From Athripsodes cinereus (taxonomy: Eukaryota; Arthropoda; Insecta; Trichoptera; Leptoceridae), in assembly GCA_947579605.1 (NCBI GenBank), contig OX388320.1:7316001-7380000 (forward strand): a stretch of 64,000 bases of DNA, in the 5' to 3' direction. The notes under the pieces were generated by a model. The model was not told the DNA's origin. It worked only from the letters and a program-made list of their open reading frames with translations, and ran no database searches. Shown in pieces: positions 21,119 through 32,725 of this stretch. The number at the start of each line of letters is the position of its first letter. Within the stretch, counting starts at the first letter, position 1. The position numbers and the translations under genes were made by a program.

Positions 21119-23765
21119 TCAACCACGGCGTCTAAGCGCGTGAAGCTGTGGATTATATAAGTAATTGATTAGGTCTAACTGGTTATCTATGTTCTGATGT
21201 TGGTCTTGTTGAATGTCTTCGTAGACTGGTTTCACAGCATCCGCAGGTCTTTGTATAGTAGCTACCATTTGTTGTTGACCAGGAAAATCTAATGCAACTG
21301 TATCTGGGCCAGTAGTAGCTATTACAGCATTATTATTATTATTATTTGCTGCAATAAGTTTACGATATTTCCACGACGGATCAAACTGACCAGCTACAGG
21401 GACTGGTTGTGTGTAATACTGGAATCCTTTCACAATATCAATTATCCTAATCGGATATGGATGCAACTTTGTCAGTCTCACCGGCAAAGACATTGGAAAT
21501 TGAAGATTTATAATGTTCTCCTTTGATGTCACATAATGACTGCTGCCTACATTATTTGAATCAGGAATTTGTATGTGTCCGATAAGTATATCTCTGAACT
21601 GTTGAGCTGTGCCGTGATTTTGATATGGGTGTACTCCATGATTTATTTGCAGGTTTGATCCTTGGTATAGTTCAATTGGAGAACGTTTCTTTAAGGTCTT
21701 TGCTGTTGACGTTTCAAGACAGTTTGTTGGTCCAAAAGTGTGAAATGTCAATAACAGGATCTAAAAAATAGAAGAAAATGTAATCAGGTATAGTTGATAA
21801 GCTAAAAAATTATAGGAGTTTGCCTGCTGGGTGACATTCTTAACATTTATGAGATGATTGATGTTTTATTTGCTACTTCTACTACTACTACTATCCCATA
21901 ACGGTAAATTCCACAAGTAGGGTAGTCAGCAGATCAGCTGCATGTAATAAACATGCAAGTTGTCCTCTCCGTGCCAATAAAAAATATGAAATTCAGAATG
22001 GGTGGCAAACCTCATAACCGAATTTAAGATGTAAAATGTCTGTTTTTCCGAACACCTGCTTTTTGGAGGAACTTACGGAAAAGAGTGGGAGACCAATTTT
22101 CTGCCGGGTGCTCCGTGAATGATTAATAATAATTTATTTGTATGACAACAAAAAATAAAGCTAAAATAAATACACATTTAAAACAATGTCTGGTAATTAG
22201 GGTGATCGTGCATTAGAATCACTATGATAAAGATATTAATTAGTTACTTACATTAATTTAATCAGTTATATTTATCTGTATTGGAGTAGGCACTCGATGT
22301 TTAGATTAAACATACATATTATGAGAGTTGAGATACTTTTATTACAAAAAACAATTGAGATAGTTGCGTATGTTTTATGATAAATAGGTATCATTAAGAG
22401 TGATTCATGATTGTATTATCGAATACATATTTGTTTTTTCTTTAAATAATTATTGTCTAATTGCCATTTTATGTTCGTTGAATATTAATTTATTAAGGGA
22501 CCATCAGAGACATTTAATTTGTGTATTAGGAATAAAGCATATCTTATGAACCACGTAAACGAAAAAAATGTTTGAAACAATGAAATTGATCAGTCCATAC
22601 GGACCATGAATTTGCAGTCACGCTAGTGATCAGGGTTATTTATTTGGATACTAATGAAAAATCCCCATGTAATAAACATAGAAAGAAGAAAAGTGGCCGG
22701 TGCTAGGATCAACGGTGCACTTCGACCCATTGTCATTGCTGATAATGGGTCGAACATGGCAAAATTGCTAGTGCACAATACCATCCTAGTACCAACACTT
22801 ATGTATGCAAGCGAAACGTGGACATGGTTGAAGAAGGACGAAAGTGGAATAAATGGTGTGGAGATGAGATCGCTGAGGACGATGGTTAATAAAACGTTGC
22901 GTGATAGAGTGAGGAATGAGGATATTAGAAGAATAAGTGGATGCAAGAGGAGTGTTGTGGATAGAATGCGTGTAAATAAATTGATATGGTTTGGTCGTGT
23001 GGAAGGAATGGAAGAGGAAAGAATGACAAAGAGGATATACTTAGCTGAAATGAGGGGTGTGAGGAAGCGCGGGCGTCCGAGAACTACATGGCTTGAACAT
23101 GTAGATCAAATTCTCAAGGACGGCCGTTTTTTGAGTAAGAGAAATTGACGTGCGTGCATGAGAAATTGTATGACTGTGGTGGTGACGAAAGAAGTATGTA
23201 AGGACAGATCTAATTGGCGTTCCGTTCTCTCTGCCTACCCCATTTTGGGATACGGCGTGAGGGAATAGATAGATAGATAGATAAACATCCAAGCTGTTCT
23301 TTGAATATAGGACACTGCCTTTTACAGGACACTCAAAACTTATGAAAAAAATAGGCAGACTATTCTATTCTATATATTCTATTCTATTCTATTCTATTCT
23401 AAATATTTTATTCTAAAAGATAGGCAGAGCTATTCTATTCTAAAAGATAGGCAGAGCTATTCTATTCTAAGTAAATCTCAATTTATTTTCATACACTATA
23501 AATTTAATCGTCAGAGATGTACTTGGAGATTTAATTAATAATAATTAATAACACGTTATTTGACTTTTACTTCATTAGTAGACACGTAACGTCTTCGTCA
23601 AACTCAGTTCACTCTAGTAATGTAATTTAGTGAAACTTTACCGTATTTAGATTTTTTTTATTAATATGGGTTTTACAAAATGAACACTAGCAAAATTTCT
23701 TTGTTTACAAATATATATTATAATTGATAAATATTTCTCACCGTGATCCTCACTATATTACTCAT
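21119..23765 (-). CDS. Unrecognised secreted protein, 2 exons, 221 aa
   Basis: Exon 1 is 23742-23765 (8 codons, MSNIVRIT, donor GTGAG). Exon 2 is 21119-21760 (acceptor TTTTTTAG, phase 0). Joined they give a signal peptide (ITILLLTFHTFGPTNC) with cleavage probably near residues 22-28. A KKR site at residues 32-34 could be a proprotein-convertase site, and the protein ends LHALRRRG. The body is hydrophilic, rich in Gln/Asn/Pro, with an NNNNNN run near residue 150. Cysteine is nearly absent after the signal peptide. A short first coding exon that splits the signal peptide is common in insect secreted proteins, including the gene at 39760. A TATA box lies upstream. The intron holds a repeat H copy, a LINE-2 fragment and a microsatellite. 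I do not recognise a family; a cuticle/matrix role or a processed precursor are both possible. Confidence 0.72.
21873..22122 (-). repeat. Repeat H, full copy with (TAG)n tail
   Basis: On the minus strand it ends in a run of TAG triplets (seen as 'ctactactactacta' at 21873-21890) after 'gttatgggatag'. This tail identifies the 3' end of the repeat and suggests retroposition. Located in the intron of the gene at 21119-23765. Confidence 0.75.
22654..23284 (+). mobile_element. LINE-2 (RTE-like) 3' fragment with (ATAG)n tail
   Basis: An open frame of 164 codons (22654-23148) reads LVHNTILVPTLMYASETWTW, then IWFGRVEGMEEERM and RGVRKRGRPRTTWLEHVDQI: the C-terminal part of a LINE reverse transcriptase. 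The YADD core is missing (5' truncated). The 3' UTR includes 'ccccattttgggatacggcg' and ends in ATAG repeats. Antisense to the host gene whose intron it occupies. Scraps of the family are at 4733-4850, 36309-36560, 50190-50400, 53725-53940 and 57945-58037. Confidence 0.85.
23352..23471. repeat. (ATTCT)n microsatellite with a ~30-bp tandem unit
   Basis: Runs of ATTCT followed by two copies of a unit containing 'aaaagataggcagagc'. Confidence 0.8.
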
Positions 23766-23829
23766 TATGAATGTGATAGCTATTACTTTCTACGTAATTG
23801 GTGTTCTGCAACCAATGCTTAGGATCAAC

Positions 23830-23865
23830 TGTTGGAATGTATTGAGCTCAGCTGATGTTTATATA
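23830..23865 (-). promoter_or_regulatory. TATA box and start region of the gene at 21119-23765
   Basis: TATATAAAC on the minus strand at 23865-23857; an ACAGT initiator-like site lies ~35 nt downstream at about 23830, leaving a 5' UTR of ~65 nt before the ATG at 23765. The spacing supports the chosen first exon. Confidence 0.6.
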
Positions 23866-26487
23866 CTCAAGGACACACATATTAGTAAAATGTACTTCAA
23901 GGGTATCTTCATCGTCGATCATTATAAAGATTCTAAGTGATATATTGAATATTGGCGCATTTAAATTATACAATAAATCCTTGATAATCGACTGCTAAAT
24001 ATTAGCTTATCCATTTTTTTTACCTAAACGGTCTGCCTGTCATTAAATTTTATCTTCATAAATATAAATCAAATGAGCGAGTAATTCAACTCAAACGGGG
24101 TGGGAAAAGACCATTGAAATAGAAGGTCGATCAGGTAGGGTGCTTTATTGTAACATGGAAGAAGTTGGAGGAGTGGATTGAATTAATAAAGAAAGGTATA
24201 TTTTATGTTTTTGATTGACACCGTTCTATATTCTCAATACAAAGTATTAATGTACGAAGAACTAGAGACACATCTGTCATAATTAATGTCAGAAGACACT
24301 AAATTGAAAACATTTTAAAATAATATAATACATTTTTAGACACCAAATAAGTCAAAGGCACTGAAATATTCATCATCTTGGTTGCATTAAGCGAAGTCTA
24401 CTTGGAACATTTCTGAGGCAGTAAGCAAATTATTATGCCTAAGTTGATATCCCAACGAATCTCAACGAAACTCCTTGCATTGTAACTTGTAACATAGCAT
24501 AATAGCATAATATACCTTGAACATAAGTAAATCAATACTCTATTGTAGCAAGGTCTTTGAAAAGATCATGTTCTTTCTAACAAACTATTGCTACAGTCTC
24601 TCCATGTTTAATTGTTGAGTGATTTGTGTAGTAAGGTAATTACATATTTATAGGCACTCACAGTGCTTTGATATGTTCTAGTAAGTTATTAAATAAATTT
24701 CGTCATAGGGAGGTATGTGTACTGCGTTAAAATTTCAAAATTATTGTCGTTAAAATGTATTTAATTACATATATCGAGTTTCCTTCATACTATTAAACTT
24801 GTAATATTACAAATGCAGAGAATAATAATCTTACATTTGTTTTTACAAACTGCATCTGAATATATGAAAATTTTATTTTATTGATGATTTTAATTCAATT
24901 TTTTTTCTATAACATTCGATCTTTCATAAATTTATACAAGTTGAGGGAACGTCATTATGTTTGTTATATTTTTATGTTTTATTTTATATGCAATTCGTTA
25001 TATTTTTTAAAAATCTTGTTCTTTTTATTTTTATTTCTTTACGAACATTTAATTTAATTTTAAATTTAATAACCTTAACGAAAACTTAAATTTCATAAAA
25101 AAGCACCTGAAATCGAGTGAATTATGATAGGTCTTGCTCTGTTTGTAAATAAATTTACATGGACCATGATCATAATTCATTCCTAAATATTCTATTCTAT
25201 TCTAATCCATCCACTCGTCTGCGAGTGATTTAGTGTTACTAAATACAAAATGTGGATAGACGTCCTTTATTGAAATGTTTTTGAAACGATCGAATTAAAA
25301 TGAGATTCGTAAATATGGATTTAATTTAACGCTTATTGCAAATGCATTGTATGGTTATTATATGAGTAATCAAATTCACTTTCAATATGATTAATATCTA
25401 TCATAAGTATGAGATGAATACATAATTACAAAGGGAAATGCATCATTGATATTGTACTCGGGTACTACTGACTGTTGACATATTGTGTGTAACAAATGCA
25501 TTAATCATACATCTTGAGTGTAACAGTATTCTTGAGGCACTTTTTGAAGCCTAGTGCATTTTTTTGTAGTGTTGATTCATTCTCATTATCAGCAAAAATA
25601 CATTGTTTCAATCAATTTTGCGTTTTCAGGTTCAATCAAACATAATTCGAAATGCTCACGTATGACGGTTATTATTTAAATCAACCAACGGCGATATAAC
25701 ACACCCTTGCTTTATTCCCTTGGTAAGGATAAATAATGGTAATTAATTATTTTCTTCATGGACACAATAATTTCTCTGTTTTACATGGAAACATTTGCTT
25801 TCTAGTCACGTGTCTTCATGCACCTCTCTTGAGTAAAAAATATTGCACTTGTTAGCCATTTTTATTTAGTCCTTTAACGTATTATTACGGCCTAAAGTTA
25901 CGAGCTGTTAATAATGAAAATATGTTTTGTTTGCGATAAATAGTCTTGTAATTACCACTTATTCTTGGAATGAGGCAAAAAGTCCTAGAACGAGTTTAAA
26001 TCATAGTAACATCTAGTTTAATTTTCTATATAAATATCCCACATTATGCGGAAGTTGCGTTCACTTTCGTTGGTAACATGGACAAGTCAAGTACTTAATG
26101 CAGTAACTGAATCATTGCATTTTTGTTGTTGTTGTTGTACCACTGAAAAGAAAATTTAAAAAAAACTCTGACAATGAAACATTTTCTTTAATATTTAGGG
26201 GTTTGAGCATTTTTATAAATGAACATCTTGCAAATAGGCGTAACTCATCTTCAGTCGAAATTTTTCATGTTCTAATTCCCCTGCTGACCTACTCAGCCTT
26301 TATGATACAAGCACATATAACTTACAATTAGGGTATTTGACGTGAATTTGGATTTATTACAAAACCAAATTTATGTATCAGAAAAAATGTCAGTGCTGTG
26401 TTCTTCTTTGTCTGAGAATGTTCGTATATTGCTGTAATCAATTTTATTTTTCATCCCCTTTTTATTATTGATTGTTTATTCAGATAC
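23866..26487. other. Intergenic region between the divergent secreted-protein genes
   Basis: About 2.6 kb of AT-rich DNA without exons I can support. A short ATTCT run at 25187-25205 is followed by 'ctcgtctgcgagtgat', a motif combination also seen near 63386-63436 and, without the microsatellite, near 15850. Confidence 0.4.
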
Positions 26488-26516
26488 TATTTAAATGAAG
26501 TGAAAAGTGATTCTCA
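26488..26516 (+). promoter_or_regulatory. Possible TATA/initiator of the gene at 26557
   Basis: TATTTAAA at 26488-26495 with a TCAAAT initiator-like site 28 nt downstream; ~40-nt 5' UTR to the ATG. Weak on its own. Confidence 0.4.
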
Positions 26517-26556
26517 AATAGGTTAAGCACAATTGCAAGGACTTGATCTCATTACC

Positions 26557-29500
26557 ATGGATCTGAGATATGTAAGTTATTTCTATTTTCGATATACAAT
26601 TCATTTTCATGCCATCACAATTTATTTATTGAAACTTACAATCTTGTGACAACAATATTTGTGTTGGACTTGGAAGTTAACTAAACAGTGTTTTTTTTTC
26701 AATTCACCTTCTATTGGACGATTTCTATAATATTGTTTCTATTTTAATTTTTTTTGGTTTGTTTTTTATTCTCGTCATATTTTAAAGTTTTCGAGTGTTC
26801 TGTTTCTTAAGTTATTGCGCTTTTAAGACAAATTCGTAAAATATCAGAAATATTGTATTCAACCTATCCCGACATTCATATTTTCTTTTAATACGGGGAG
26901 GACTACTGGTATATTTATTACGTGCAGTTAAGTACTTCTATCCCCCTTGAAATTTTATCAATTTTTACAGTTTAGAAAGAAGACATAGATAAAACAATTT
27001 ACTTAAATTTTCATACACTTTTGATAATTTTATTATTGTTGCATTAGATATGGGTAGTGCGTTAAGATAAGAAACGACAATTTTGTCGAATTGCTTATCA
27101 AAACAATAAATTTAAATAATTTACAACAATAATTTTAGTGTCAGTAAAATCACTTGACTATTAATAAAAACTGGCGAACACGATAAGTAGGTAATTTTAA
27201 CATTTAGATTTTTTATTCATTCATTCCTTCATACCATCATGGCATTTCCTATAAGTGGGGTTACCAGCGGACTAACTGCATGTGATAAACGAGCAAATCG
27301 TCCTCTCCGTACCAATAAAAGTTGGAACTCATTGAGATGGTAGGCCCCAATGTCAGATATCTGTCAAATATAGTTTTGTATGCAGGAAAATTGTTGCTAC
27401 AATAATATTATTTGGATTTTTTGGCGAAATATTTTTCTTCTTTTTTTATTTGCAAAAATAAAATAAAACCGGCAAAAATAAAATCTAATTTCTATACAAA
27501 TTTCCTAAAGCTTATATTCGAGGTAGGTTTTATTTCAGCAGGTTTTATTTTATTTTTGCTATCTAATTTGAATTATTCTCTATTTTTGAAATCTTATTCG
27601 AATATAAACTTTAAGAAATTCGTATTTGAGTTAGATTTTATTTTTGCTGGTTTTATTTTTGCCGGCAAAAATAAAATAAAACTAGCAAAAATAAAATCTA
27701 ACTCGAATGTATAGTTTACCGGTGTCGAAAAAATTGATGTCCAAAAAATAATTTAACGTGGTGACCAAAAAATAATTCTACATATGGCAACAATTTCGTG
27801 AATATTACTTTTGCTATGAAATCTCACATTTGACAACAGTGGGGCCTACCATCTCATATAGTGCCTAAAAGTTAAGACATTTAGAATAGTTGACATATCT
27901 CATCGTTAAACTGAAGATGTTAAGTGTTCTAAAGGAAATGTTTTAGGAATTAAATGTTTTAATTTTTTTTTAAATTTTAAGACATTTGCCTTGACAGGAT
28001 ACTCGAAAACTTACAGAAAAGAGCGAATGACATATTTTTAAAGTGTTTAGAAGAAATAAGGAATTTTAGAGCTATTTTATCAAAAAAATATAATTCGAAA
28101 TATTTTCACTAAATAATAAAAATACATTTGTTGGAAATAGTTGAACAAGATTCACTATCTACACCATTTCATATTATGTATTTTACACCGAGTCGGCTAA
28201 TGACTAACACAGATAAACGTGAATACACAACAGCAACACTTTGTCATAATATTTCTATATTCTGTAAATAGATGGCACTATCTCAAAATAATTTTCTATG
28301 AAATTTGTCTTTTCAGGTTGTTATATTTTACATTATTTCTACTGCTGCAGCCGTAGATCACTGGAGAAAACATTTAACAAGAAGATTCGTGGCGTTCGGA
28401 AATGATCCCTATGGAGTAGAGATTGGACAGTACCCCGTATCAAACCATTTAGGATATGGTAATGTGTCACCTTTTGGACAACTTTCAACATTTGGAGGAG
28501 TTCAGGGTTCAGAGCCGTCATTGGGTTCCGCAATTCAATTAGGTTCCCAGAACTTATTGCCTATTCAAAACGACGAGCCTTTGGCGGTAGTTTCCCATGA
28601 TTTCAAGACTACAGTTTCCAGACATGAGGCATGGCCTTCCCCATTCAGATTCGGATTTTTTAGGAGTACATCCAATCATCAGGTGATTATATAAAATATC
28701 AAATGAAAATACAAAATAAGACTCGATTTTTTTGCAATTCCATTTTCATGAACAAATGATTTGCACAAGACTAGTTTTATGAGGTAGGTACACTTCAATA
28801 AGTACTTCAATACAAAAAAAACTGTTAATTTGCAAATATTGTTTCAGTACGAAAATGTACTCGTAAATCACATTTATAAATCAACAATAGACGTATTGCA
28901 TGTATAAAAATCACATACTTTTGCTAAAAAAGTAGAAAAAAGCAGTATTTGTTTAGTCCAGTCCCAGTTTTGACTTTGTTAAATTCGTCCTAATTTTATC
29001 GGTATATGAGAACCTTATTAAAACGAAAACAAACTTCTAAGACCAATATATAGCCTCGTGTTAAATTTATGTTGAGCACTAATGCATGTGTCCCTCAGAT
29101 GGGTCGGCCTCCGTAGACCAACACTCCTTCTGTCTATCATGCCAACATCCACACGGTGTCCATCAAACCAACACCATCACCCTGCGGAAAAATAGGAATC
29201 TTCTGTAGGCTCTTTCACAGGTATTTTTTTTTTACAATTTTACTCCATTTGAATATTAAATATGTGCTACTGAGAAGAATGGTAGAGGAGAGAAGAAGAA
29301 TTAATGAATGAATAGAATCTGGGTTGCATCACATCCATATCTGCTATTATCTCATGTAAGTGTCAAATTGATTATTTGAATATTGAAAGTGCCATTCGAA
29401 TCTGCATAGTGGAACGTGTCTTCCGCATTCTCAAACAACTCTTGTTTCCTCGCTTGTCTGAGCTTCAGAGTTATATTTACTGCTTATTTTTATTTCGTTC

Positions 29501-29692
29501 TTCTGGAACTTTATGTTTTTACAAAGAAAATTAAATCTTTTCCAGGTCCCCTTCACCTCCACAATTCCACCCGGTGGCTCCAGCAGTGAACTTCGCTCAG
29601 CCAGCCCAAGCGAGATGGAGACAGAGTTTAAGAGATCGGATACGAGCTCACTGGCAGAGGAAATCGAATTAATACTTATATATTTTCGTTAA
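26557..29692 (+). CDS. Unrecognised secreted Gly/Phe/Pro-rich protein, 3 exons, about 175 aa
   Basis: Exons: 26557-26571 (MDLRY, ATG in an ATTACC-ATG-G context, donor GTAAGT), 28317-28682, and 29546 onward. The phase is 0 at both junctions as drawn. Exons 1+2 give a signal peptide (YVVIFYIISTAAAVDHW, cleavage likely after AAA or AAAV) followed by a basic LTRR segment and a low-complexity region with aromatic-glycine motifs (GQYPVSNHLGYGNVSPFGQ). The last exon is problematic: simple splicing gives a 48-codon acidic Ser/Glu frame ending at 29692, but the +1 frame (stop at 29670-29672) gives a more protein-like Pro/Ala then Arg-rich tail (FHPVAPAVNFAQPAQARW). An unseen small exon or a sequence error may be involved. 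AATAAA is at 29717. Partner-like divergent neighbour of the gene at 21119-23765. Function unknown; structural cuticle/chorion-like or secreted precursor are guesses. Confidence 0.6.
27236..27333 (-). repeat. Repeat H, 3' half, split by an insertion
   Basis: Landmarks 'agtggggttaccagcgg', 'aaatcgtcctctccgt' and 'accaataaaagttgg'. The other half resumes at about 27860-28040 after the element at 27334-27855. In intron 1 of the gene at 26557. Confidence 0.65.
27334..27855. mobile_element. TIR element (MITE-6) nested in repeat H, with an internal foldback
   Basis: Ends GAGATGGTAGGCCCCA and its complement. Inside, around GCCGGC at about 27660-27666, is a near-perfect inverted pair of ~45 bp built from 'agattttatttttgc' and 'gcaaaaataaaatct'. 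The 100-aa open frame here is a by-product of this low-complexity sequence. Confidence 0.7.
27860..28040 (-). repeat. Repeat H, 5' half (continuation)
   Basis: Contains 'gacaggatactcgaaaactt' and 'acagaaaagagcg', the standard 5' landmarks of repeat H, in the orientation expected from the piece at 27236-27333. Confidence 0.6.
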
Positions 29693-29716
29693 TTAAGTAT
29701 TTCGTCAATGTTTTTT

Positions 29717-29722
29717 AATAAA
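29717..29722 (+). terminator. Polyadenylation signal of the gene at 26557
   Basis: AATAAA 24 nt after the stop at 29692 (45 nt after the alternative stop). Confidence 0.55.
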
Positions 29723-30259
29723 ATTATTATATTTAGTTTTTACACAGTTTTTTTTTTAAAGAAAATCTATCTTTATTATTGCTGCGTTTATCAGTATATT
29801 GTATCAGTTTGAATCTGACGAAAATCTCAATGTGTGGAGTAAACTAATATTTGTCATTAAAAATCTATTGTACGAATAATAAACTAATTAAATAAAATTT
29901 AAACTGATCTTTCAAACAGGGCTAAAAAGTTTTTTGTATTAGATGGTTTCCCATGTCCAATCGATTTTTTAAATTAATAAATTTTAATACTGATGTTGTA
30001 CCTATATAGAAAAATTGTATATCCTCATAAAATATTCAAAGAATTAATGGTCATGTTGTGAATATTTTTCATGACATTATACCTATGTCATTAGAGTAGT
30101 TACTAAATGAAAAAAATCAATGATAGAACTCGCGATGAACATCGCATACCAGCTGGCAAACAACTTGATAGTTTGTGACTTGTCGAACTATCGCTGTCCC
30201 AATACATTAATTCGTTGACATTATTTGTATCAGAATTTCATATTGAGCCTTTATCCACT

Positions 30260-30372
30260 AGTGGAATCCACTTGTTTCTATCTTACTAATCGAATAAAAC
30301 ATTTGTTTCTATCTTACTAATCGACTGAATTAAATGTAGAGAGACGTTTCGTCATCAGAACATTGTCAATTC
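30260..30372 (+). repeat. Foldback family fragment (left arm, duplicated start)
   Basis: 'acttgtttctatcttactaat' occurs twice, followed by 'gagagacgtttcgtc' and 'cattgtcaatt', equivalent to the left arm up to the palindrome centre. No right arm or tail follows. Confidence 0.6.
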
Positions 30373-30814
30373 CAACATACACGGTAGGTACAGGTAACCA
30401 TTGCCGGTACACACCGCAGCAGGCCATATTATAGCCTCGCATACCAATTAAATTGTTACAAAAGGGCTGAAAATATTTAGTACCGCTATTCTGCCGCATA
30501 TTCAGCGTTACAAACATTCATTTTGCAATCATAATAACTCTAAGAAAAGAGTTTTTATTATAAAACATTGTAATGTATTTGGTATTCTGGTGCTACAGAT
30601 TCAGAGGACAATGTCTTAGCCAGTTGGTTGCGTCAGTGGTCACTTCATTTAGATTTTCCATACCATATTCAAAGTCATACAAAAGATGTTCAGAATGTGG
30701 TTCGTTTTCTAGTGTGAGATGCATTTACTCGGAAACAAACTACAAACTCCTTCAGTGCATAATACATAAACGGATGGCTTGAACTAAAATCTACATAAGT
30801 AGTAAAAGTACAAT

Positions 30815-31045
30815 TTTTAAAAGTCTCCCATTCTTTTCCGTTAGTTTTAGAGTGTCCTGTAAAAGGCAGGTGTTCGAAAATATAAGACATTTTTACATCT
30901 TAAATTCAGCGATGAGGATTGCTACCCATCCTGAATGTCTTATTTTTTTATAATACAGAGAGGACAGCTTGCAGGTTTATTACATGCAGCTGATCTACTG
31001 GCTACCCTATACGTGTGAGATATGCCGTGATGGTATAGAAATACA
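30815..31045 (+). repeat. Repeat H, near-complete copy
   Basis: Landmarks in order: 'ttttagagtgtcctgtaaaa', 'ggcaggtgttcgaaaa', 'cagcgatgagg', 'cacccatcctgaatg', 'gaggacagcttgcagg' and 'gatatgccgtgatggtata'. Confidence 0.75.
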
Positions 31046-31309
31046 AATTTTTAAATCACAGATTTACTGATTTAGCAGGATATTATATTTTGAAATACAA
31101 AAAAATATTTATATTTGGAACATGGGCATTTTCTCTCATTCTTGAGCAGTCCAACATTTTCTAACAATATATTTGGATTTGGACAGGTTTCAGCATTGGA
31201 TGTGAAAAGGAGAGCCATGAAAGAACAAATTCAAAATATATTTCAAGTACGTACAAAGATCCTACATGAAATGTCATGGATACTCAAATTTAATTACATA
31301 GTGATTCAT

Positions 31310-31480
31310 GTTCACTTCGGACAATGGTGCATTACATAATGCACCATTTGGGTTAGTTGGAAGATATCGCGTCCCTGCGATAAACTCGCTCATTGTGCAA
31401 AATGATTCGTTTATACCGTGTAACCTTATTATTTGTATCCATATATTTTGTACAATAAAGTTTATTATCATTATTATTAA
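31310..31480 (+). mobile_element. LINE 3' end
   Basis: 'gttagttggaagatatcgcg', 'gcgataaactcgctcattg', then 'tacaataaagtttattatc' and an ATT-repeat tail. Related in reverse to the piece inside 6297-6951. Confidence 0.6.
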
Positions 31481-31591
31481 AGTACTAAAAAAGTTGTCAT
31501 ATTAAACCACAAAATCAATAAAACTTCAAATGTTTAGGTTTTTTCTACAATCTAACAAGAGTAACTCTAAATCTGTTTATCAAACTATTTC

Positions 31592-31593
<2 letters not shown>

Positions 31594-31653
<60 letters not shown>

Positions 31654-31815
31654 TATATCTGGGTTTTGTTATAAACCCAAATACAACCTTATACACCTTC
31701 CACAGTAAGCTAAAAGCTTGTGTCGTGAAAGGGGAGTTTGCCGGCACCTGGGATCGAACCGCCGACCCCTTGTTCAAGAGGCCGAGACTCTACCTCCAGG
31801 CTACCGACGAACTCG
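31594..31815 (-). mobile_element. SINE-1, full-length tRNA-derived copy with a 54-nt poly(A)
   Basis: On the minus strand: a tRNA-like head with A box GTAGCCTGGAGG (about 31793-31804) and B box GGTTCGATCC (31751-31760), a body with 'ctgtggaaggtgtataagg', the end motif 'aacccagatatatctttt', and a poly(A) of 54 (T at 31594-31647). The uninterrupted tail suggests a recent insertion. Other copies: 9829-9936, 16205-16258 and 60326-60421. Confidence 0.88.
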
Positions 31816-32222
31816 TTTTATCGATTTATCATAAATAAATAATAAACTTTTATGATTCACATTCGACACAAACAATAATTAATGTGGAACAAGGTCCATT
31901 CTTAATAGAGTATGATCGCCACTGGGTATGTTGTGTATTCACACACAAGTGTTTAGAACTTTATACAATCCAATTTCCATAATGTTTGCCCTAGAACAGA
32001 CCTCGTCACGTCATCGTGAATGCAATGAAAATAATTTTTGGCAACATTTAAAAAATGAAATTGACGAATGACCTATTTGAAAGTGGTTTATAAAAATTAA
32101 AAAACGGTACGTGAATGATAACATAATATGTGGGTAGTTAGTAAAACCTCAATAAAATGAGCATATTGCATTGCATATAACTTTTCTATTTTCAATGAGG
32201 AATCACTATGAAAGTTCATTTT

Positions 32223-32334
32223 ATTTTAGATAATAAAATTATGCAAATAAAAACACTGTTTACTTTCACTGATTATAATATTATTGTTGTAAAGTAAACA
32301 GTGTTTTTATTTTGCATAATTTTACTATCTAAAT
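32223..32334. mobile_element. Palindromic element (MITE-7)
   Basis: ~44-bp arms built on 'aaaacactgtttacttt' and 'aaagtaaacagtgttttta', with a ~24-nt loop and outer ends ATTTTAGATA/TATCTAAAT. One copy seen. Confidence 0.7.
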
Positions 32335-32579
32335 TTCATTGCATAATTGTAAAAGAGCTATGCGTGAATAAATAAATATTCAATTGACAAACACAAAATG
32401 TTGACAACTTGATCGTCATCTGCTTAGAAAGCTTCCTTCTTTCTGAGTGATATCTGTGAATTTTGGGATATTCTGGAACTTTCCGTCCACATTTTATATT
32501 TTTTACCATTTAACATCAATTTATTGACACAAATGTTGGAGATAACAATAATTTTATCTACTCACTCACTTACCTATAT

Positions 32580-32725
32580 AATCTCGGCATACCACCCCAC
32601 CCACAAGTATGGTAGCTAGCAGATATGTAACAAACATGAAAGCTGTGTTTGTTAACAAAAAAATTAGATATACCGGATGGGTGGCTAACCTCATCGCTGA
32701 ATTTAAGATGTAAAATATTTTTATT
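32580..32725 (-). repeat. Repeat H partial copy
   Basis: 'ggtagctagcagatatg', 'aacatgaaagctgtgtttgt' and 'gatgggtggctaacctcatc' followed by 'tttaagatgtaaaat'. Confidence 0.65.

Noticed and set aside
27412..27714. 100-codon plus-strand frame
   Set aside because: Produced by the 'aaaataaaat' foldback inside MITE-6.
29099..29220. Possible extra exon (acceptor before 29099, donor after 29220, length 2 mod 3) that would reconcile the frame of exon 3 of the gene at 26557
   Set aside because: In the required phase it has a stop codon after five codons; the other two frames also contain stops.
31741..31815. tRNA gene on the minus strand
   Set aside because: A and B boxes are present but it is the head of a SINE with a long body and a poly(A) tail.
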